Shown: positions 23,169 to 32,546, counted from the stretch's first letter. The stretch is 64,000 nt of DNA from Alphaproteobacteria bacterium GWF2_58_20 (GCA_001768735.1 MEMB01000001.1:62001-126000), one strand, 5' to 3'. The notes: generated from the letters alone by a model not told the origin. Program-made: numbers and translations.

Positions 23169-24064
23169 AAGGTGAACAGGGCAAAGCCAAGGGCGAGGCC
23201 GACCAGAATGAGGACGGTCTGCAGGTGGCTGGCCATCCACGCCAGCGGGGCAAAGGGGGAGCCGGTTTCCGGGATGGGAAGGATGGTGCCTTCAAGCCGG
23301 GCATTTGTGAAATTGGTTTTTTCGCAGGTGGCCGAAGAGAAATCCGCACCTGAAAGATCGGCTTCCGAAAAATCCGCGCGCGTCAGGTTTGCGCCGACAA
23401 GGCGCGCCCTGGCCATTCTGGCCCCCCGGAAACTGGTGCCGATGAGGGAGGCTTCATTCAGGCGTGCATGTTCAAGCTGGCTTGTCTCAAGGCTGGATCC
23501 GATGAGCATGGCGGCCGTGAAATTGGCGCGTGGCATGCTGGATCCATCGAGGATGGCCTTGTAGAGATTTGCCCGTGTGAGGTTGGTGGCTTCAAGGGAA
23601 GCGTCAGTCATATGGGTGGAAATGAGTTTGGCCTTGTTGAGGTCGGCATGATCCAGCCGGGCATGGTCAAGCAGGGCCCCGGAAAAATTGGCCTCGCTGC
23701 AGTTGCAGCTGTCAAGCCGTGCCGAATCAAGGCAGGCTCCGGAAAAATCGGCGCCGATGGCTTCAGCATCATCAAGGTTTGTGCCCCGCAGGCTGCTTTC
23801 CATCAGCATGGCGCCGGACAGGGCTGCGCCAGACAGGTTGGCATCATCAAGAATGGCTTCGCACAGGTAGCTTTCGCTCAGGTCTGCGCCGGCAAGGTTG
23901 GCACCCGCGAGGCGGGTGCGGAAGAAATTGGCACGTTTGAGGTGTGTCCGGGAGAGGTCGGCGCCTGACAGGTCCATTTCAGAAAAATCTGCCCGTTTCC
24001 CGCCTTCTCCCGCGAGCCATGCCATGTGGGCGGCAAGGATGGAATCCAGATTTTGCCTGGTCAA
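23153..24064 (-). CDS. Pentapeptide-repeat protein with C-terminal membrane anchor
   Basis: This 303-residue protein contains about 40 A(D/N)LxX pentapeptide repeats (for example 'ADLSGADFS', 'ANLAGADLSE'), which should fold into a right-handed quadrilateral beta-helix. One transmembrane helix lies at the extreme C-terminus (about 283-301). A TTG at 24064 is taken as start because AAAGAGGT stands 5 nt upstream. The longer open frame (to 24925) lies opposite the HD gene and is not credible. Some pentapeptide proteins protect DNA gyrase (MfpA/Qnr). The C-terminal anchor argues against that here, so the function is open. Confidence 0.82.
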   Translation of the reverse strand: MTRQNLDSILAAHMAWLAGEGGKRADFSEMDLSGADLSRTHLKRANFFRTRLAGANLAGADLSESYLCEAILDDANLSGAALSGAMLMESSLRGTNLDDAEAIGADFSGACLDSARLDSCNCSEANFSGALLDHARLDHADLNKAKLISTHMTDASLEATNLTRANLYKAILDGSSMPRANFTAAMLIGSSLETSQLEHARLNEASLIGTSFRGARMARARLVGANLTRADFSEADLSGADFSSATCEKTNFTNARLEGTILPIPETGSPFAPLAWMASHLQTVLILVGLALGFALFTFYMKL

Positions 24065-24133
24065 GGTTACCTCTTTCCGGCAGGAACTGTGATGTTCCTT
24101 TCTATCATGGTTTTGGGGGGCTTGCAAAGAAGA

Positions 24134-24901
24134 ATGGCCGGAGTTATGCATGGGGGCATGCAGAAGAATGTTCTTGACGGTCTGGTTCGCCGGTTTGAGG
24201 TTTTTTGTCATGAGACACGGCCTCCTGCCGGAGCCATGCCCCTTTTCCAACTCAAATACCATCATACCCTGCGGGTGCGGGACCTGTGCGTGCGCATTGC
24301 GCAGAGGATGTCCTGGCCAGAGGAAGATGTCGCAGCGGCAGCAGCGGTCGGGCTTCTCCATGATGTGGGGCGTTTTCCGCAAATCCTGGATTATGGCCAT
24401 TTCCGTGACCATGACAGTTTCAACCACGCCCGCCGTAGCATGGAGATCGTGCGGGACGGCGGCTGGCTTTCGGAATGTCCGGAGGATGAACGCCTCGCCA
24501 TTCTTGGTGCCATCGACCAGCATAACCATGTGGCGCTGGCGGAGGGGTTGCCGGAAAGGGCGGACAGGCTGGCGCGGATCATTCGTGATGCCGACAAGAT
24601 AGATATCCTGATGTGCGTGTTCGATGATCTGAAGGCACAGGCGGACTTGACGGACAGGATGCCAAATCCGGCGCTGCTGGCGCAACTTGGGATGCGGCAG
24701 CCGATTTGCTATGCGGACGTGAAAAGTTTCCCCGACATGCTGGTGGCGTGGCTGGTCTGGCCCTATGATCTCAATTATGCGCCGTCCCGGCAGATCCTGC
24801 GGGAGAGTGGCGCGCTTGGACGCATTTTTGATTTCCTGCCGGATATGGATGTGTTGCGGCAGGTTCGCCAGGATGTAGAGACGTTTTTGCGGTCGGAATG
24901 A
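24134..24901 (+). CDS. HD-domain metal-dependent hydrolase
   Basis: This 255-residue protein has an HD phosphohydrolase signature: His in 'KYHHTLRV', the HD pair in 'LLHDVGRF', His in 'AIDQHNH' and the final Asp in 'IIRDADKIDIL'. The family cleaves phosphodiester or phosphomonoester bonds in nucleotides. No GYP motif is present, so it is not a c-di-GMP HD-GYP enzyme. The start is uncertain: ATG 24134 has AGAAG close upstream, while ATGs at 24146 and 24158 are alternatives. It is divergent from the pentapeptide gene, and a strong terminator follows at 24927-24958. Confidence 0.85.
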   Translation: MAGVMHGGMQKNVLDGLVRRFEVFCHETRPPAGAMPLFQLKYHHTLRVRDLCVRIAQRMSWPEEDVAAAAAVGLLHDVGRFPQILDYGHFRDHDSFNHARRSMEIVRDGGWLSECPEDERLAILGAIDQHNHVALAEGLPERADRLARIIRDADKIDILMCVFDDLKAQADLTDRMPNPALLAQLGMRQPICYADVKSFPDMLVAWLVWPYDLNYAPSRQILRESGALGRIFDFLPDMDVLRQVRQDVETFLRSE

Positions 24902-24926
24902 CAAAAATGTGAAGTTCGCAGGCAAG

Positions 24927-24958
24927 AAAAAACCCCGGAATACGCTCCGGGGTTTTTT
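24927..24958. terminator. Bidirectional rho-independent terminator
   Basis: The stem AAAAAACCCCGGA / TCCGGGGTTTTTT (24927-24939 with 24946-24958) has a 6-nt loop. It serves the HD gene (+) and the convergent coiled-coil gene (-). Confidence 0.9.
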
Positions 24959-24979
24959 CCTTATAAGGGATATTGGTTT

Positions 24980-25849
24980 TTATTTCTGTCCGGGAGCCGG
25001 AAGAATCTGGATCTGGATCGGCTTCGGCGGCAGGCCCATCTTGCGGCGGACAAAGGCACCTGTCACGCTCTTGAAGGTGCTGGTGAGAGAGCCGCTGGGA
25101 GCTGCTTCCGCCTTGCTGACGGTCGATTCGGTCTTGGTGTTCGCTTTGGAGGTCGCATGGGCCTTTTTCGAGGCCTTGGCCTTCTCGGCGTTGACGCGCT
25201 GTTCCTTTTCGATCAGGCGCTGCATGGCTTCCTGGCGGGAAACCTCGCGGGCTTCCAGAAGGGCGTCTTGCCGGGCCTTGCGCTCAATGCGCTGCTGGGC
25301 ATAGGGGTCGCCGCCGGTCTTGATGAGGGCTTCCGCCGCCTTGGCGTCGGCCTCATAAGCCTTGGTGAGGGCGTTCTGGAACACCTTTTCCTGTGTCTGG
25401 GTTTCGCTGGCAGCCTTCTGTGCTTCCCGCCGGGCAAGATCACTGTCCGGGTTGTCAAGGGCTGCGCTCACAGAGGTTTCATAACGCACCCATGCCGAAT
25501 CGGCCTGGTGCATGAAACTGTCGAGCTGGGCGCCGCGGGCGTTGGCGGCCACCTGCAGGTCAACGGCCTTCTGGCGTTCCCTTGCCACCTTTTCCATCTC
25601 GCGCTTGACCTTTTCGGCTTTGCGCTTCTGGTCGCGGCGCTTTTGCTCGGCGCGGCGCTGGCCATCCTTGAGAATCTTCCATGCGAGGCGTTCGCGCTCC
25701 TGGCCCTTGTTGCGGGACTTGCCGTAGCGCTCAATGTCGCCAAGGTCGAAAGCGGAAGCCGTTCCGGCCATGCCGAGAATCAGTCCGACGCCAATCAGGA
25801 CTTTTTTCGCATTTTTCCAGAATCCGGTAGGGGTGCGGGGATCTGCCAT
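24980..25849 (-). CDS. Exported coiled-coil protein of unknown function
   Basis: This is a 289-residue protein. An N-terminal signal peptide (about 1-33, 'VLIGVGLILGMAGTASAFD', cleavage probably after ASA) is followed by a long, highly charged Lys/Arg/Glu/Ala coiled coil (about 45-260) with 'RRAEQKRRDQKRKAEKVKRE'. The C-terminal tail is Pro-rich ('LPPKPIQIQILPAPGQK'). ATG 25849 is supported by GAGG 6 nt upstream. It is divergent from the polytopic membrane protein gene. The role is unknown; a structural periplasmic protein is possible. Confidence 0.78.
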   Translation of the reverse strand: MADPRTPTGFWKNAKKVLIGVGLILGMAGTASAFDLGDIERYGKSRNKGQERERLAWKILKDGQRRAEQKRRDQKRKAEKVKREMEKVARERQKAVDLQVAANARGAQLDSFMHQADSAWVRYETSVSAALDNPDSDLARREAQKAASETQTQEKVFQNALTKAYEADAKAAEALIKTGGDPYAQQRIERKARQDALLEAREVSRQEAMQRLIEKEQRVNAEKAKASKKAHATSKANTKTESTVSKAEAAPSGSLTSTFKSVTGAFVRRKMGLPPKPIQIQILPAPGQK

Positions 25850-25924
25850 GTAAGACCTCATCTCTTGAAAGAGTTCCAACCAACGCTGGACACCATACGC
25901 CAATTTGCCTATCGTCATCAAGTG

Positions 25925-27982
25925 ATGATCCTGCATGGCCGTTATGCATGCCGTGCATGGGTCGTCTTTTTTGGGGAAGGGTTTTTGGGGTTTTCATTGA
26001 AACGTGTCCTTGAACGAACTGGCGTTTTCCTTCTTGCCCTGCTGGCCCTTGGCCTTCCGGTTGTCACGCCCCATGCCTTGGCCGTATTTGTCATCGTTGC
26101 CTTTCTTTCCGCACTGGGCCAGCCTTGCCATCGCCCCCGCCGTGTTGGCCTTGCCCTTCTTCTGGCAGGCGGTGTGTTCCTGCTGGCGCCGTTGCTGCGG
26201 CAGGGCTCGGTCATTCGTGCGGAACAGCTTTTCCTGCCTCGTCATTCCAGTGCGGATGCCGTCTATGTGGGCAGTCTGCCGGCCTCTGTTCTTGATTACA
26301 TGTCGGGTGTTTTCGAGGACGCTTATCCTGATTCGCGCCGTTGCAGTCCTTCTGCACCCCCATGCTGGCAGGATGCGGCTCCGGTAACGGAATCGCAGGC
26401 TTTTTCTTTTGATGATGCCTGGCATCCGGGAAAACGGCGGGCCCGCAGCCGGATGGCCTTTTATTCACTGCCGGAATTGCGGGGGGGATTTGTCCATGAG
26501 GCGCCTGCCTCCTGGCAGGATGGGGATGGCCCCATTACGCGTACCCGCATGCCGTATTATGTCCGGCTGCTTTGGCAAGAGGGTGCGGTTGGGGGAACCT
26601 TGTGCTGGACGGGCACCCTGCTGTGGGAGGAAGGGGGACGTTATGTTGTCCAGGAAAGCAACCAGATGGCCGTTTCTTCCTGCCGCATGGTTTCAAAAAC
26701 GGATGTGGGCCGAACAGTGTTTGGAATGGGCATTGATCCGGAAAAGCCATTGGGGATGGAGTTTGTTCCGGCGCGGCTGTCCGCATTCCGGGATGGCTTG
26801 TTCCGTTTTCTGAGGCTTTCGGGGGCGCTTGCCATTGTCCTCCTGCTGACCGATTTTGCAGGATTGCTGGCGCTTTGGCCACTGGCGGTCCAGCTTGTCC
26901 TTGGCTGGCTGGTGATGTGGGTGCATGTGCCGGGGCTTGTCCTTGGGCATTATGCGCCCTTGCCTTTTGGTCCTGCGCTGAGGTCGGAAATTGGCGGGCG
27001 CATGGTGGCGCAGGCTTTGCTTTCCGGGGATTTCAAAACCTTTTTTGCCCTGGATGCCCCGGCGTTTCTTGAAGCACCAGGCCCCATTCTGTTCCGGGCG
27101 CTGGAAAAACTCGTGTTCGGTGATGGTTTTGGGGGAACGGCGATGGTGATGCTCCTGCTTCTGCCCATCCTGTTCCGTCTTGCGCGCACCATGATGGATT
27201 CGGTGTCTGCATGGCTTGTGGTGCTTGTTTTTGTGTCTGGCCTCCTGAAGGGAATCGGGTTTTCGGCCCGCCTGTTTTATGGGGCTGCGGCCGGGGGGGC
27301 TGCGGGGCCGCTTGCGGTTGTGCTGTTTTTGGCAGGAATGGCCCTGTGTTGTCCGGGGCGTGCCGAAAAGACCCGCTGTGGCGGGGTTCCTGCCGCGCTT
27401 TTGATGGCGCTGGCCACACTGATCGATCCCGTTCTGCTTCCGGCTGCCGTGGCCGTGCTTGTTTTGGCCGGGCGCGGGGAAAGCCTTATGAGCCGCATGT
27501 CTGCCTATGGCGGCATTCTCTTGCTGGTTCCCCTGCACAATCTCGTTTTCAGTGGCATGCCCTGGCCGGATCATGTGCCGGTTTTCCTTGTGTCCATGGT
27601 CATGCCGCCAATGGCCTGGATGGTTTCCATCTCCCATGCTTTCCATGGGGGCATGGCATCGGTTCAACCCTTGATGGATCATGTACGGGACATGCTGTTC
27701 TGGGAAGATGGGGGGCTGGCCGCTTTTTGGGGGGCACTTCGCCTGGCCGTGACCTTTGGCGGAATCTGGGTTCTCCTGTCGCGCCGACCATGGCTGCGTC
27801 CCATGCGCCCTGCCGCGATTGGCGGATTTGCGGTTGTTGTCATGACCCTTTTTTATACGCCCGATATTGGCCGGTTCATGCTTGGCGGAATCCTCAACCT
27901 GCTGGTTGCCTGTTCCGTGGGATGGCATATCGAGGTGCGTCCGGTGCGCCCCCGTTATGTGAAACCGCCACATGAAACGTGA
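25925..27982 (+). CDS. Polytopic membrane protein of unknown function
   Basis: This is a 685-residue protein. Two or three membrane helices occupy about residues 15-90. A periplasmic section of about 180 residues with four Cys and several Trp residues follows (about 95-275). About ten further helices run to the C-terminus. The plan resembles membrane glycosyltransferases of the GT-C type, but I see no diagnostic motif. The start is uncertain: ATG 25925 (or GTG 25922) lacks a clear ribosome-binding site. The open frame extending back to 25157 is antisense to the coiled-coil gene and is rejected. Its stop overlaps the region of the next gene's possible upstream starts. Confidence 0.7.
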   Translation: MILHGRYACRAWVVFFGEGFLGFSLKRVLERTGVFLLALLALGLPVVTPHALAVFVIVAFLSALGQPCHRPRRVGLALLLAGGVFLLAPLLRQGSVIRAEQLFLPRHSSADAVYVGSLPASVLDYMSGVFEDAYPDSRRCSPSAPPCWQDAAPVTESQAFSFDDAWHPGKRRARSRMAFYSLPELRGGFVHEAPASWQDGDGPITRTRMPYYVRLLWQEGAVGGTLCWTGTLLWEEGGRYVVQESNQMAVSSCRMVSKTDVGRTVFGMGIDPEKPLGMEFVPARLSAFRDGLFRFLRLSGALAIVLLLTDFAGLLALWPLAVQLVLGWLVMWVHVPGLVLGHYAPLPFGPALRSEIGGRMVAQALLSGDFKTFFALDAPAFLEAPGPILFRALEKLVFGDGFGGTAMVMLLLLPILFRLARTMMDSVSAWLVVLVFVSGLLKGIGFSARLFYGAAAGGAAGPLAVVLFLAGMALCCPGRAEKTRCGGVPAALLMALATLIDPVLLPAAVAVLVLAGRGESLMSRMSAYGGILLLVPLHNLVFSGMPWPDHVPVFLVSMVMPPMAWMVSISHAFHGGMASVQPLMDHVRDMLFWEDGGLAAFWGALRLAVTFGGIWVLLSRRPWLRPMRPAAIGGFAVVVMTLFYTPDIGRFMLGGILNLLVACSVGWHIEVRPVRPRYVKPPHET

Positions 27983-28023
27983 TGCGATGTTGTATTTTTC
28001 AAGGGAAATGGCATAATCAGGCC

Positions 28024-30042
28024 ATGGGCAAGATGCGGAAAATGGCTGGATGGGTGCGGGATTTCCTGCCAGCACAGGGCCGGATTGTGCAGGGGGACAG
28101 ACTCAAGCTTCTTTTGCCAACCATCATCATGCTTGCGCTGGTTTCCCTTCTGGCGCTCCTCGTTATTTTCCAGTTTGCCATCCGCCAGAACCGGCAGGCG
28201 GAGGATGACAGTCGCCACCTTGTGCGCGCCATCTTGCAGGAACGCCAGTTCAGCCTTGAAAATCTTGTGTTCGATTATGCCGTGTGGGATGATTTCCATG
28301 CCCATGCCGTTGGAGGGCTGGATTCCTCCTGGATTGATCAGAATGTCTGGTCATATTTCCGGGATGGCCACAAGGCTTCCTTTGTTGCCGTGCTGGATCC
28401 TGCAGATGCTCCGGCAGTGCTGTTCACCTTGCCGGGAACGGATGCTGGAGCCTTTTGGGAAAATATCCGGGAAAAGGCGGGTTTTCTTGCCGGAAAAGTG
28501 CGGGCGCAACCGGGCGCTGGTGCCATTTCGGTGTTTCATCATGCGGGGCATGAAACCTGCCTGATGGCGGTGGCGCCCATTCTGCCCCGCCTTTATGGGG
28601 AGGAAACGCCCCGTGGCATTCTTGTGGTGACCAAGATGGTTACTCCGCAGGATGTTGTGGACATTGGCAACCTTTATGACATTTCCGGGCTTCAGTTGGC
28701 GTCTGGGCCGGCGCGCCGCGGATCAGGGCTGGCCTCTGTCCGGCTTTCATCCGGCGATGATGGCCGCAGCTACCTGCAGTGGCGGCCCCACCGCCCGGGG
28801 GATGAAACCTTGCGGATTCTCCTGCCCGGCCTCCTGGTATTGGTCATTGTCTTTTTTGCCATGGCGCTGCACATGCTTGCGGTATGGACGGAAACGGTGG
28901 GACTTGCGCGTGGCCGTGAAAATGAACTCAACGCGATTTTCAGCGCTGCGGCGGATGCCATCATGATTGTGGATGTCCAGGGACGTGTCCGGCGGGCCAA
29001 TGCGTCAGCGCAAGCCATGTTCGGGCGGGATTTCATGGGAGAAGCTTCCGGCGTTCTGGTCGAGGAGGTCATTCATGTGGCGGTTGGCCGGGGCGGGATT
29101 TCAAGCCTCTGGAGTTTTCTGCGTCTGGCGGCCGACCGGAGTGCGGTTTCTGATGTGGAGGCTACCGGCCAGCGTGGCGGGGAGACCTTTCCGGTGGAAA
29201 TTTCCGCAGGCCTTGCCCGCCTGACAGGCGGAGATGGCATGGTCCTCATGGTGCGGGACATTACGGAGCGCAAACAGGCCGAAGCCGAGATCATTGAAGG
29301 CCGCCGCCTTGCAGAAGCGGCCAGCCATGCCAAGAGCGCTTTCCTTGCCAACATGAGCCATGAGTTCAGGACGCCGCTCAATGCCATGCTCGGGTTTTCG
29401 GAAATCATCTGCCAGCAGATGTTTGGCCCTGTGGGATCAGACAAATATTGTGATTATGCTGCGGATATCCATTCAAGTGCCGGGCACTTGCTGCATATCA
29501 TCCAGAATATCCTGGAACTGTCGGAGCTGGAATCCGGAACGGTTTCGGTGCATGATGAAATGTTTGTGCCGCGCCAGGTTTTGGATGAGGTTGTGGTCGC
29601 GCTTTCAGGCATGGCGGAGGCGCGCAAGGTCGGGGTTGTGGTTTCCGGGGATGGGCCGCCCATGCTGGTGGCTGACAAGGCGAAGTTCTCGGGCATTGTC
29701 TATAACCTGCTTGACAATGCCATCCGTTATACGCCGGAAGGGCGGGATGTTCGGGTGCGGCTGGAGGAAAATGTGGATGAGCTGTCCGTCTTCATTGAAG
29801 ACGGAGGGATAGGGTTGGATGAGGAAACCCGGATTTACCTGTTTGAACCGTTCTTCCGCAGCGCCCATACCTATAGCCAGCGGAAGGGTGCCGGCCTTGG
29901 CCTTCCCATTTGCCGCAAATATGCGGAATTGATGGGCGGGGCCATTGGACTGGAATGGACGTCTCCGGAAGGTTCGTGTTTTCGCCTGCGTCTTCCGGCA
30001 GGGCACGTTCCGGCGTTTTTCCCGCCCCCGCCTTCTACATGA
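28024..30042 (+). CDS. Membrane sensor histidine kinase (CHASE4-type sensor, PAS, HisKA, HATPase)
   Basis: This 672-residue kinase has a membrane helix at about 29-53, a periplasmic sensor resembling CHASE4 ('FDYAVWDDFHAHAVGG', about 55-250), a second helix at 266-288, and a PAS domain (300-420). The HisKA domain has H446 in 'NMSHEFRTPLNAML'. The HATPase has N box 'VYNLLDNAIRYTPEG' and G boxes 'DGGIGL' and 'GAGLGLPIC'. No receiver domain is fused and no response regulator gene is adjacent. ATG 28024 is chosen by domain position; GTG 27979 and ATG 27982, overlapping the previous stop, are alternatives. The stop overlaps comF by ATGA. Confidence 0.88.
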   Translation: MGKMRKMAGWVRDFLPAQGRIVQGDRLKLLLPTIIMLALVSLLALLVIFQFAIRQNRQAEDDSRHLVRAILQERQFSLENLVFDYAVWDDFHAHAVGGLDSSWIDQNVWSYFRDGHKASFVAVLDPADAPAVLFTLPGTDAGAFWENIREKAGFLAGKVRAQPGAGAISVFHHAGHETCLMAVAPILPRLYGEETPRGILVVTKMVTPQDVVDIGNLYDISGLQLASGPARRGSGLASVRLSSGDDGRSYLQWRPHRPGDETLRILLPGLLVLVIVFFAMALHMLAVWTETVGLARGRENELNAIFSAAADAIMIVDVQGRVRRANASAQAMFGRDFMGEASGVLVEEVIHVAVGRGGISSLWSFLRLAADRSAVSDVEATGQRGGETFPVEISAGLARLTGGDGMVLMVRDITERKQAEAEIIEGRRLAEAASHAKSAFLANMSHEFRTPLNAMLGFSEIICQQMFGPVGSDKYCDYAADIHSSAGHLLHIIQNILELSELESGTVSVHDEMFVPRQVLDEVVVALSGMAEARKVGVVVSGDGPPMLVADKAKFSGIVYNLLDNAIRYTPEGRDVRVRLEENVDELSVFIEDGGIGLDEETRIYLFEPFFRSAHTYSQRKGAGLGLPICRKYAELMGGAIGLEWTSPEGSCFRLRLPAGHVPAFFPPPPST

Positions 30043-30803
30043 AGCGCCTTCGCAAGGGCTTGTCCCGTCTGAGGGATGTGGTTTTGCCGCCCCTCTGCCT
30101 TTCCTGCGGGGATGTCCTTGGGGATGATGGCGCGATTTGTCCTGCCTGCTGGAGTGACCTCTCGTTCATTTCCCGGCCCTTTTGTGATGCCTGCGGCCTG
30201 CCGTTTGAAAGCGAGGCCAAGGCAGGTGCAGATGATGACGGTGGGCTTTTATGCCTGGCCTGCTCCCGAAAAATGCCGCCTTTTTCCAAGGCGCGTTCCG
30301 TGCTGCGTTATGATGGGGCCTGTCGTCATCTTGTCCATCGGTTCAAATATGGGGATGCGACCCACGCCGCGCCGCATCTGGGGGCCTTCATGGCCAGGGC
30401 GGCATCAGACCTTCCGCTTGCGGGGGCGGTGGTGGTGCCGGTTCCCCTGCATCGCTGGCGCATGGTTTTGCGCATGTATAATCAGGCGGCCCTTCTGGGG
30501 GATGTTTTCGCCCGGAAAACCGGTCTTGAGATGGTGCCTGACCTTCTGGTGCGGCATCGCGCGACGCGGACACAGGTGGGACTTTCGCGGCAGGAGCGCC
30601 AGAACAACCTGAAAGGGGCGTTCTGCATTCATCCCCGGCGGAGAAGCGTCTTGGCGGGAAAGACCGTGGTTCTGGTGGATGATGTGATGACCACAGGAAC
30701 CACCATGGAAGAATGCGCGCGCGTTCTTCTGTCAGCGGGCGCGGCGCGGGTGTTTGTGGTTACGCTCGCACGGGCGTGTGGCGATGATCATCCAGTTGCC
30801 TGA
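30039..30803 (+). CDS. ComF family phosphoribosyltransferase-like protein
   Basis: This 254-residue protein has an N-terminal four-Cys zinc finger ('CLSCGDVLGDDGAICPAC') with a second Cys pair ('CDACGLPF'). The C-terminal type I PRTase-like fold has the PRPP-binding motif 'VVLVDDVMTTGTTMEEC'. ComF proteins take part in DNA uptake/processing during transformation in competent bacteria, and many non-competent genomes carry one. It is coupled to the kinase gene by ATGA. Its last 72 bp overlap the 3' end of the convergent ubiG. Confidence 0.92.
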   Translation: MKRLRKGLSRLRDVVLPPLCLSCGDVLGDDGAICPACWSDLSFISRPFCDACGLPFESEAKAGADDDGGLLCLACSRKMPPFSKARSVLRYDGACRHLVHRFKYGDATHAAPHLGAFMARAASDLPLAGAVVVPVPLHRWRMVLRMYNQAALLGDVFARKTGLEMVPDLLVRHRATRTQVGLSRQERQNNLKGAFCIHPRRRSVLAGKTVVLVDDVMTTGTTMEECARVLLSAGAARVFVVTLARACGDDHPVA

Positions 30804-31442
30804 AAGCGCGTGCGGGTCTTCATGCCACGCGCCATCTGTGGGCTGATAGACAAGGCCCACGGGCGGAGAACATTCCAGGCCACATGCCCTGAGATGCGGC
30901 AGGATATCTGAGGGATTCCGGAATTTGTTCCAATCATGGGTGCCGCGTGGCACCCAGCCAAGAAGGTATTCGGCTGCCAGGATTCCAAATCCCCAGCTGA
31001 AGGCGTTGCGGGACACGCTGGTGAGGGCGAGGATTCCGCCGGGGTTCAGGCACCGGGTTGCCTGGGCAATGATTCGGGCCGGGTCTTCGACATGCTCCAC
31101 CACATCCAGCAGGAGAACAAGGTCGAAGCTTTCCGCAATGTTTTCCACAAGGCCGTGGCGATAACGGATGGGCAGGCGTGATTTTGCGGCATGGGCGCGG
31201 GCGGCACGGATCAGGCGCAGGTCGGGATCCGTTCCCGTGACATGGGCGCCAAGCCGGGCGAGGGCTTCCGAAGCCATCCCTCCTCCGCAACCGACATCGA
31301 GGACGGATTTTCCGGCCATACGGCCTTTGGGTGCCAGATGGCGGGCCAGAATGTGCATGCGCAAGCTGTTCATGCCGCGCAGGGCATCCAGCGGTCCGTT
31401 CTCTGTCCACCAGGTTTTTGCAAGGTCTCCGAAGGGAAACAT
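30732..31442 (-). CDS. ubiG: Ubiquinone biosynthesis O-methyltransferase
   Basis: This is a 236-residue SAM methyltransferase that carries out the two O-methylations of ubiquinone synthesis. The characteristic UbiG N-terminus reads 'WWTENGPLDALRGMNSLRM'. Motif I is 'VLDVGCGGGMASEALA', then 'VTGTDPDLRLI' and 'LLDVVEHVEDP'. The closing 'VSRNAFSWGFGILAAEYLLGWVPRGTHDW' region matches the family. ATG 31442 begins directly at the conserved start. It is divergent from the nitronate monooxygenase gene, and its 3' end overlaps comF by 72 bp. Confidence 0.94.
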   Translation of the reverse strand: MFPFGDLAKTWWTENGPLDALRGMNSLRMHILARHLAPKGRMAGKSVLDVGCGGGMASEALARLGAHVTGTDPDLRLIRAARAHAAKSRLPIRYRHGLVENIAESFDLVLLLDVVEHVEDPARIIAQATRCLNPGGILALTSVSRNAFSWGFGILAAEYLLGWVPRGTHDWNKFRNPSDILPHLRACGLECSPPVGLVYQPTDGAWHEDPHALSGNWMIIATRPCERNHKHPRRAR

Positions 31443-31520
31443 GGTTCTCCTATTGATTGCATGCTGGTAAATAGGTTATCACCATTCTGTGGAAATCAAC
31501 AGTCACGGAGATTGCAGGGG

Positions 31521-32546
31521 ATGACAAATCACGATCAGGCTCGTGCGCGCCTTGAAGAATTGTGGGCGCCGGGGTGCCGATTTCTGGGATGTCGCTTCGC
31601 CGTCATGGGGGGGGCGATGAGCTGGGTTTCGGAACGCAACCTCGTATCTGCGATATCCAGCGCAGGCGGTTTTGGCGTTCTGGCAGGCGGGTCGATGGAT
31701 CCGGACCGTCTGGATGTGGAAATTGAAGCCACGCAGAAAATGACAAAGGCCCCCTTTGGCGTCAACCTCATCACCATGCATCCGCGTTTGCCTGAGCTGG
31801 TGAATGTGTGTCTTGCCCGCAAGGTCAGCCATATCGTGTTTGCGGGAGGCGTGCCCGGACGCGAGATGATTGCGCTGGCCAAGGCTGGCGGGGCCAAGGT
31901 GGTCTGCTTTGCTCCGGCACTGGCGCTGGCCAAGCGTCTGGTACGGTCTGGCGCAGATGCCCTGATTCTGGAAGGTTCGGAAGCGGGGGGACATATTGGC
32001 CCTGTAGCCACGTCCGTGCTTGTTCAGGAAATCCTGCCGCAGGTACGCGATGTTCCGGTTTTTGTTGCCGGAGGGATTGGTCGTGGCGAGGCCATGCTCT
32101 CCTATCTTGAGATGGGCGCGGCGGGTGTCCAGCTGGGAACCCGTTTTGTGGTGGCGACGGAATCGGTGGCGCATCCCGCTTTCAAAAAGGCCTTCATCAC
32201 GGCCTCGGCGCGGGATGCCATGCCCACCGTGCAGGTGGATGCCCGTTTTCCGGTCATCCCTGTGCGGGCAATTGAAAACGAGGGATCGCGGCAGTTCATG
32301 ATGTTGCAGCATGACGTTGCCAGCAAGGTTGACCGTGGCGAAATAACCCAGCAGGAAGGACATCTGACGATTGAGAAATACTGGGTTGGATCGCTCCGCC
32401 GGGCTGTCGTTGATGGTGATGTGGAACACGGTTCGCTCATGGCTGGACAGAGTGTGGGGATGGTGGTTCGCGAACAACCTGTTGCCGACATTCTTGCCGA
32501 AATTGAAGAACAGGCGATCGCCGCGCTTGTTGCCCGTGGCGGGTAA
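31521..32546 (+). CDS. Nitronate monooxygenase-family FMN enzyme
   Basis: This is a 341-residue TIM-barrel FMN protein of the 2-nitropropane dioxygenase/NMO family, related to FabK enoyl reductases. Recognisable segments are 'GGAMSWVSERNLVSAISSAG', 'PFGVNLI', the conserved His in 'EGSEAGGHIG', the phosphate-binding 'VFVAGGIGRGEAM' and 'GAAGVQLGTRFV'. Members oxidise alkyl nitronates, but many are misnamed, so the substrate is uncertain. ATG 31521 has GGGG just upstream. It is followed 5 nt later by ptsP and is probably co-transcribed with it. Confidence 0.9.
   Translation: MTNHDQARARLEELWAPGCRFLGCRFAVMGGAMSWVSERNLVSAISSAGGFGVLAGGSMDPDRLDVEIEATQKMTKAPFGVNLITMHPRLPELVNVCLARKVSHIVFAGGVPGREMIALAKAGGAKVVCFAPALALAKRLVRSGADALILEGSEAGGHIGPVATSVLVQEILPQVRDVPVFVAGGIGRGEAMLSYLEMGAAGVQLGTRFVVATESVAHPAFKKAFITASARDAMPTVQVDARFPVIPVRAIENEGSRQFMMLQHDVASKVDRGEITQQEGHLTIEKYWVGSLRRAVVDGDVEHGSLMAGQSVGMVVREQPVADILAEIEEQAIAALVARGG

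Noticed and set aside
23153..24925. 590-codon version of the pentapeptide protein
   Set aside because: The first ~287 codons are antisense to the HD hydrolase; a TTG with a good ribosome-binding site at 24064 begins the repeat protein.
25157..25924. N-terminal extension of the polytopic membrane protein
   Set aside because: It is antisense to the clearly coding signal-peptide/coiled-coil gene, and its hydrophobic look comes from the complement of Lys/Glu codons.
26693..28075. Minus-strand 460-codon open frame
   Set aside because: His/Arg/Gln-rich composition and full overlap with the membrane protein gene mark it as a shadow.
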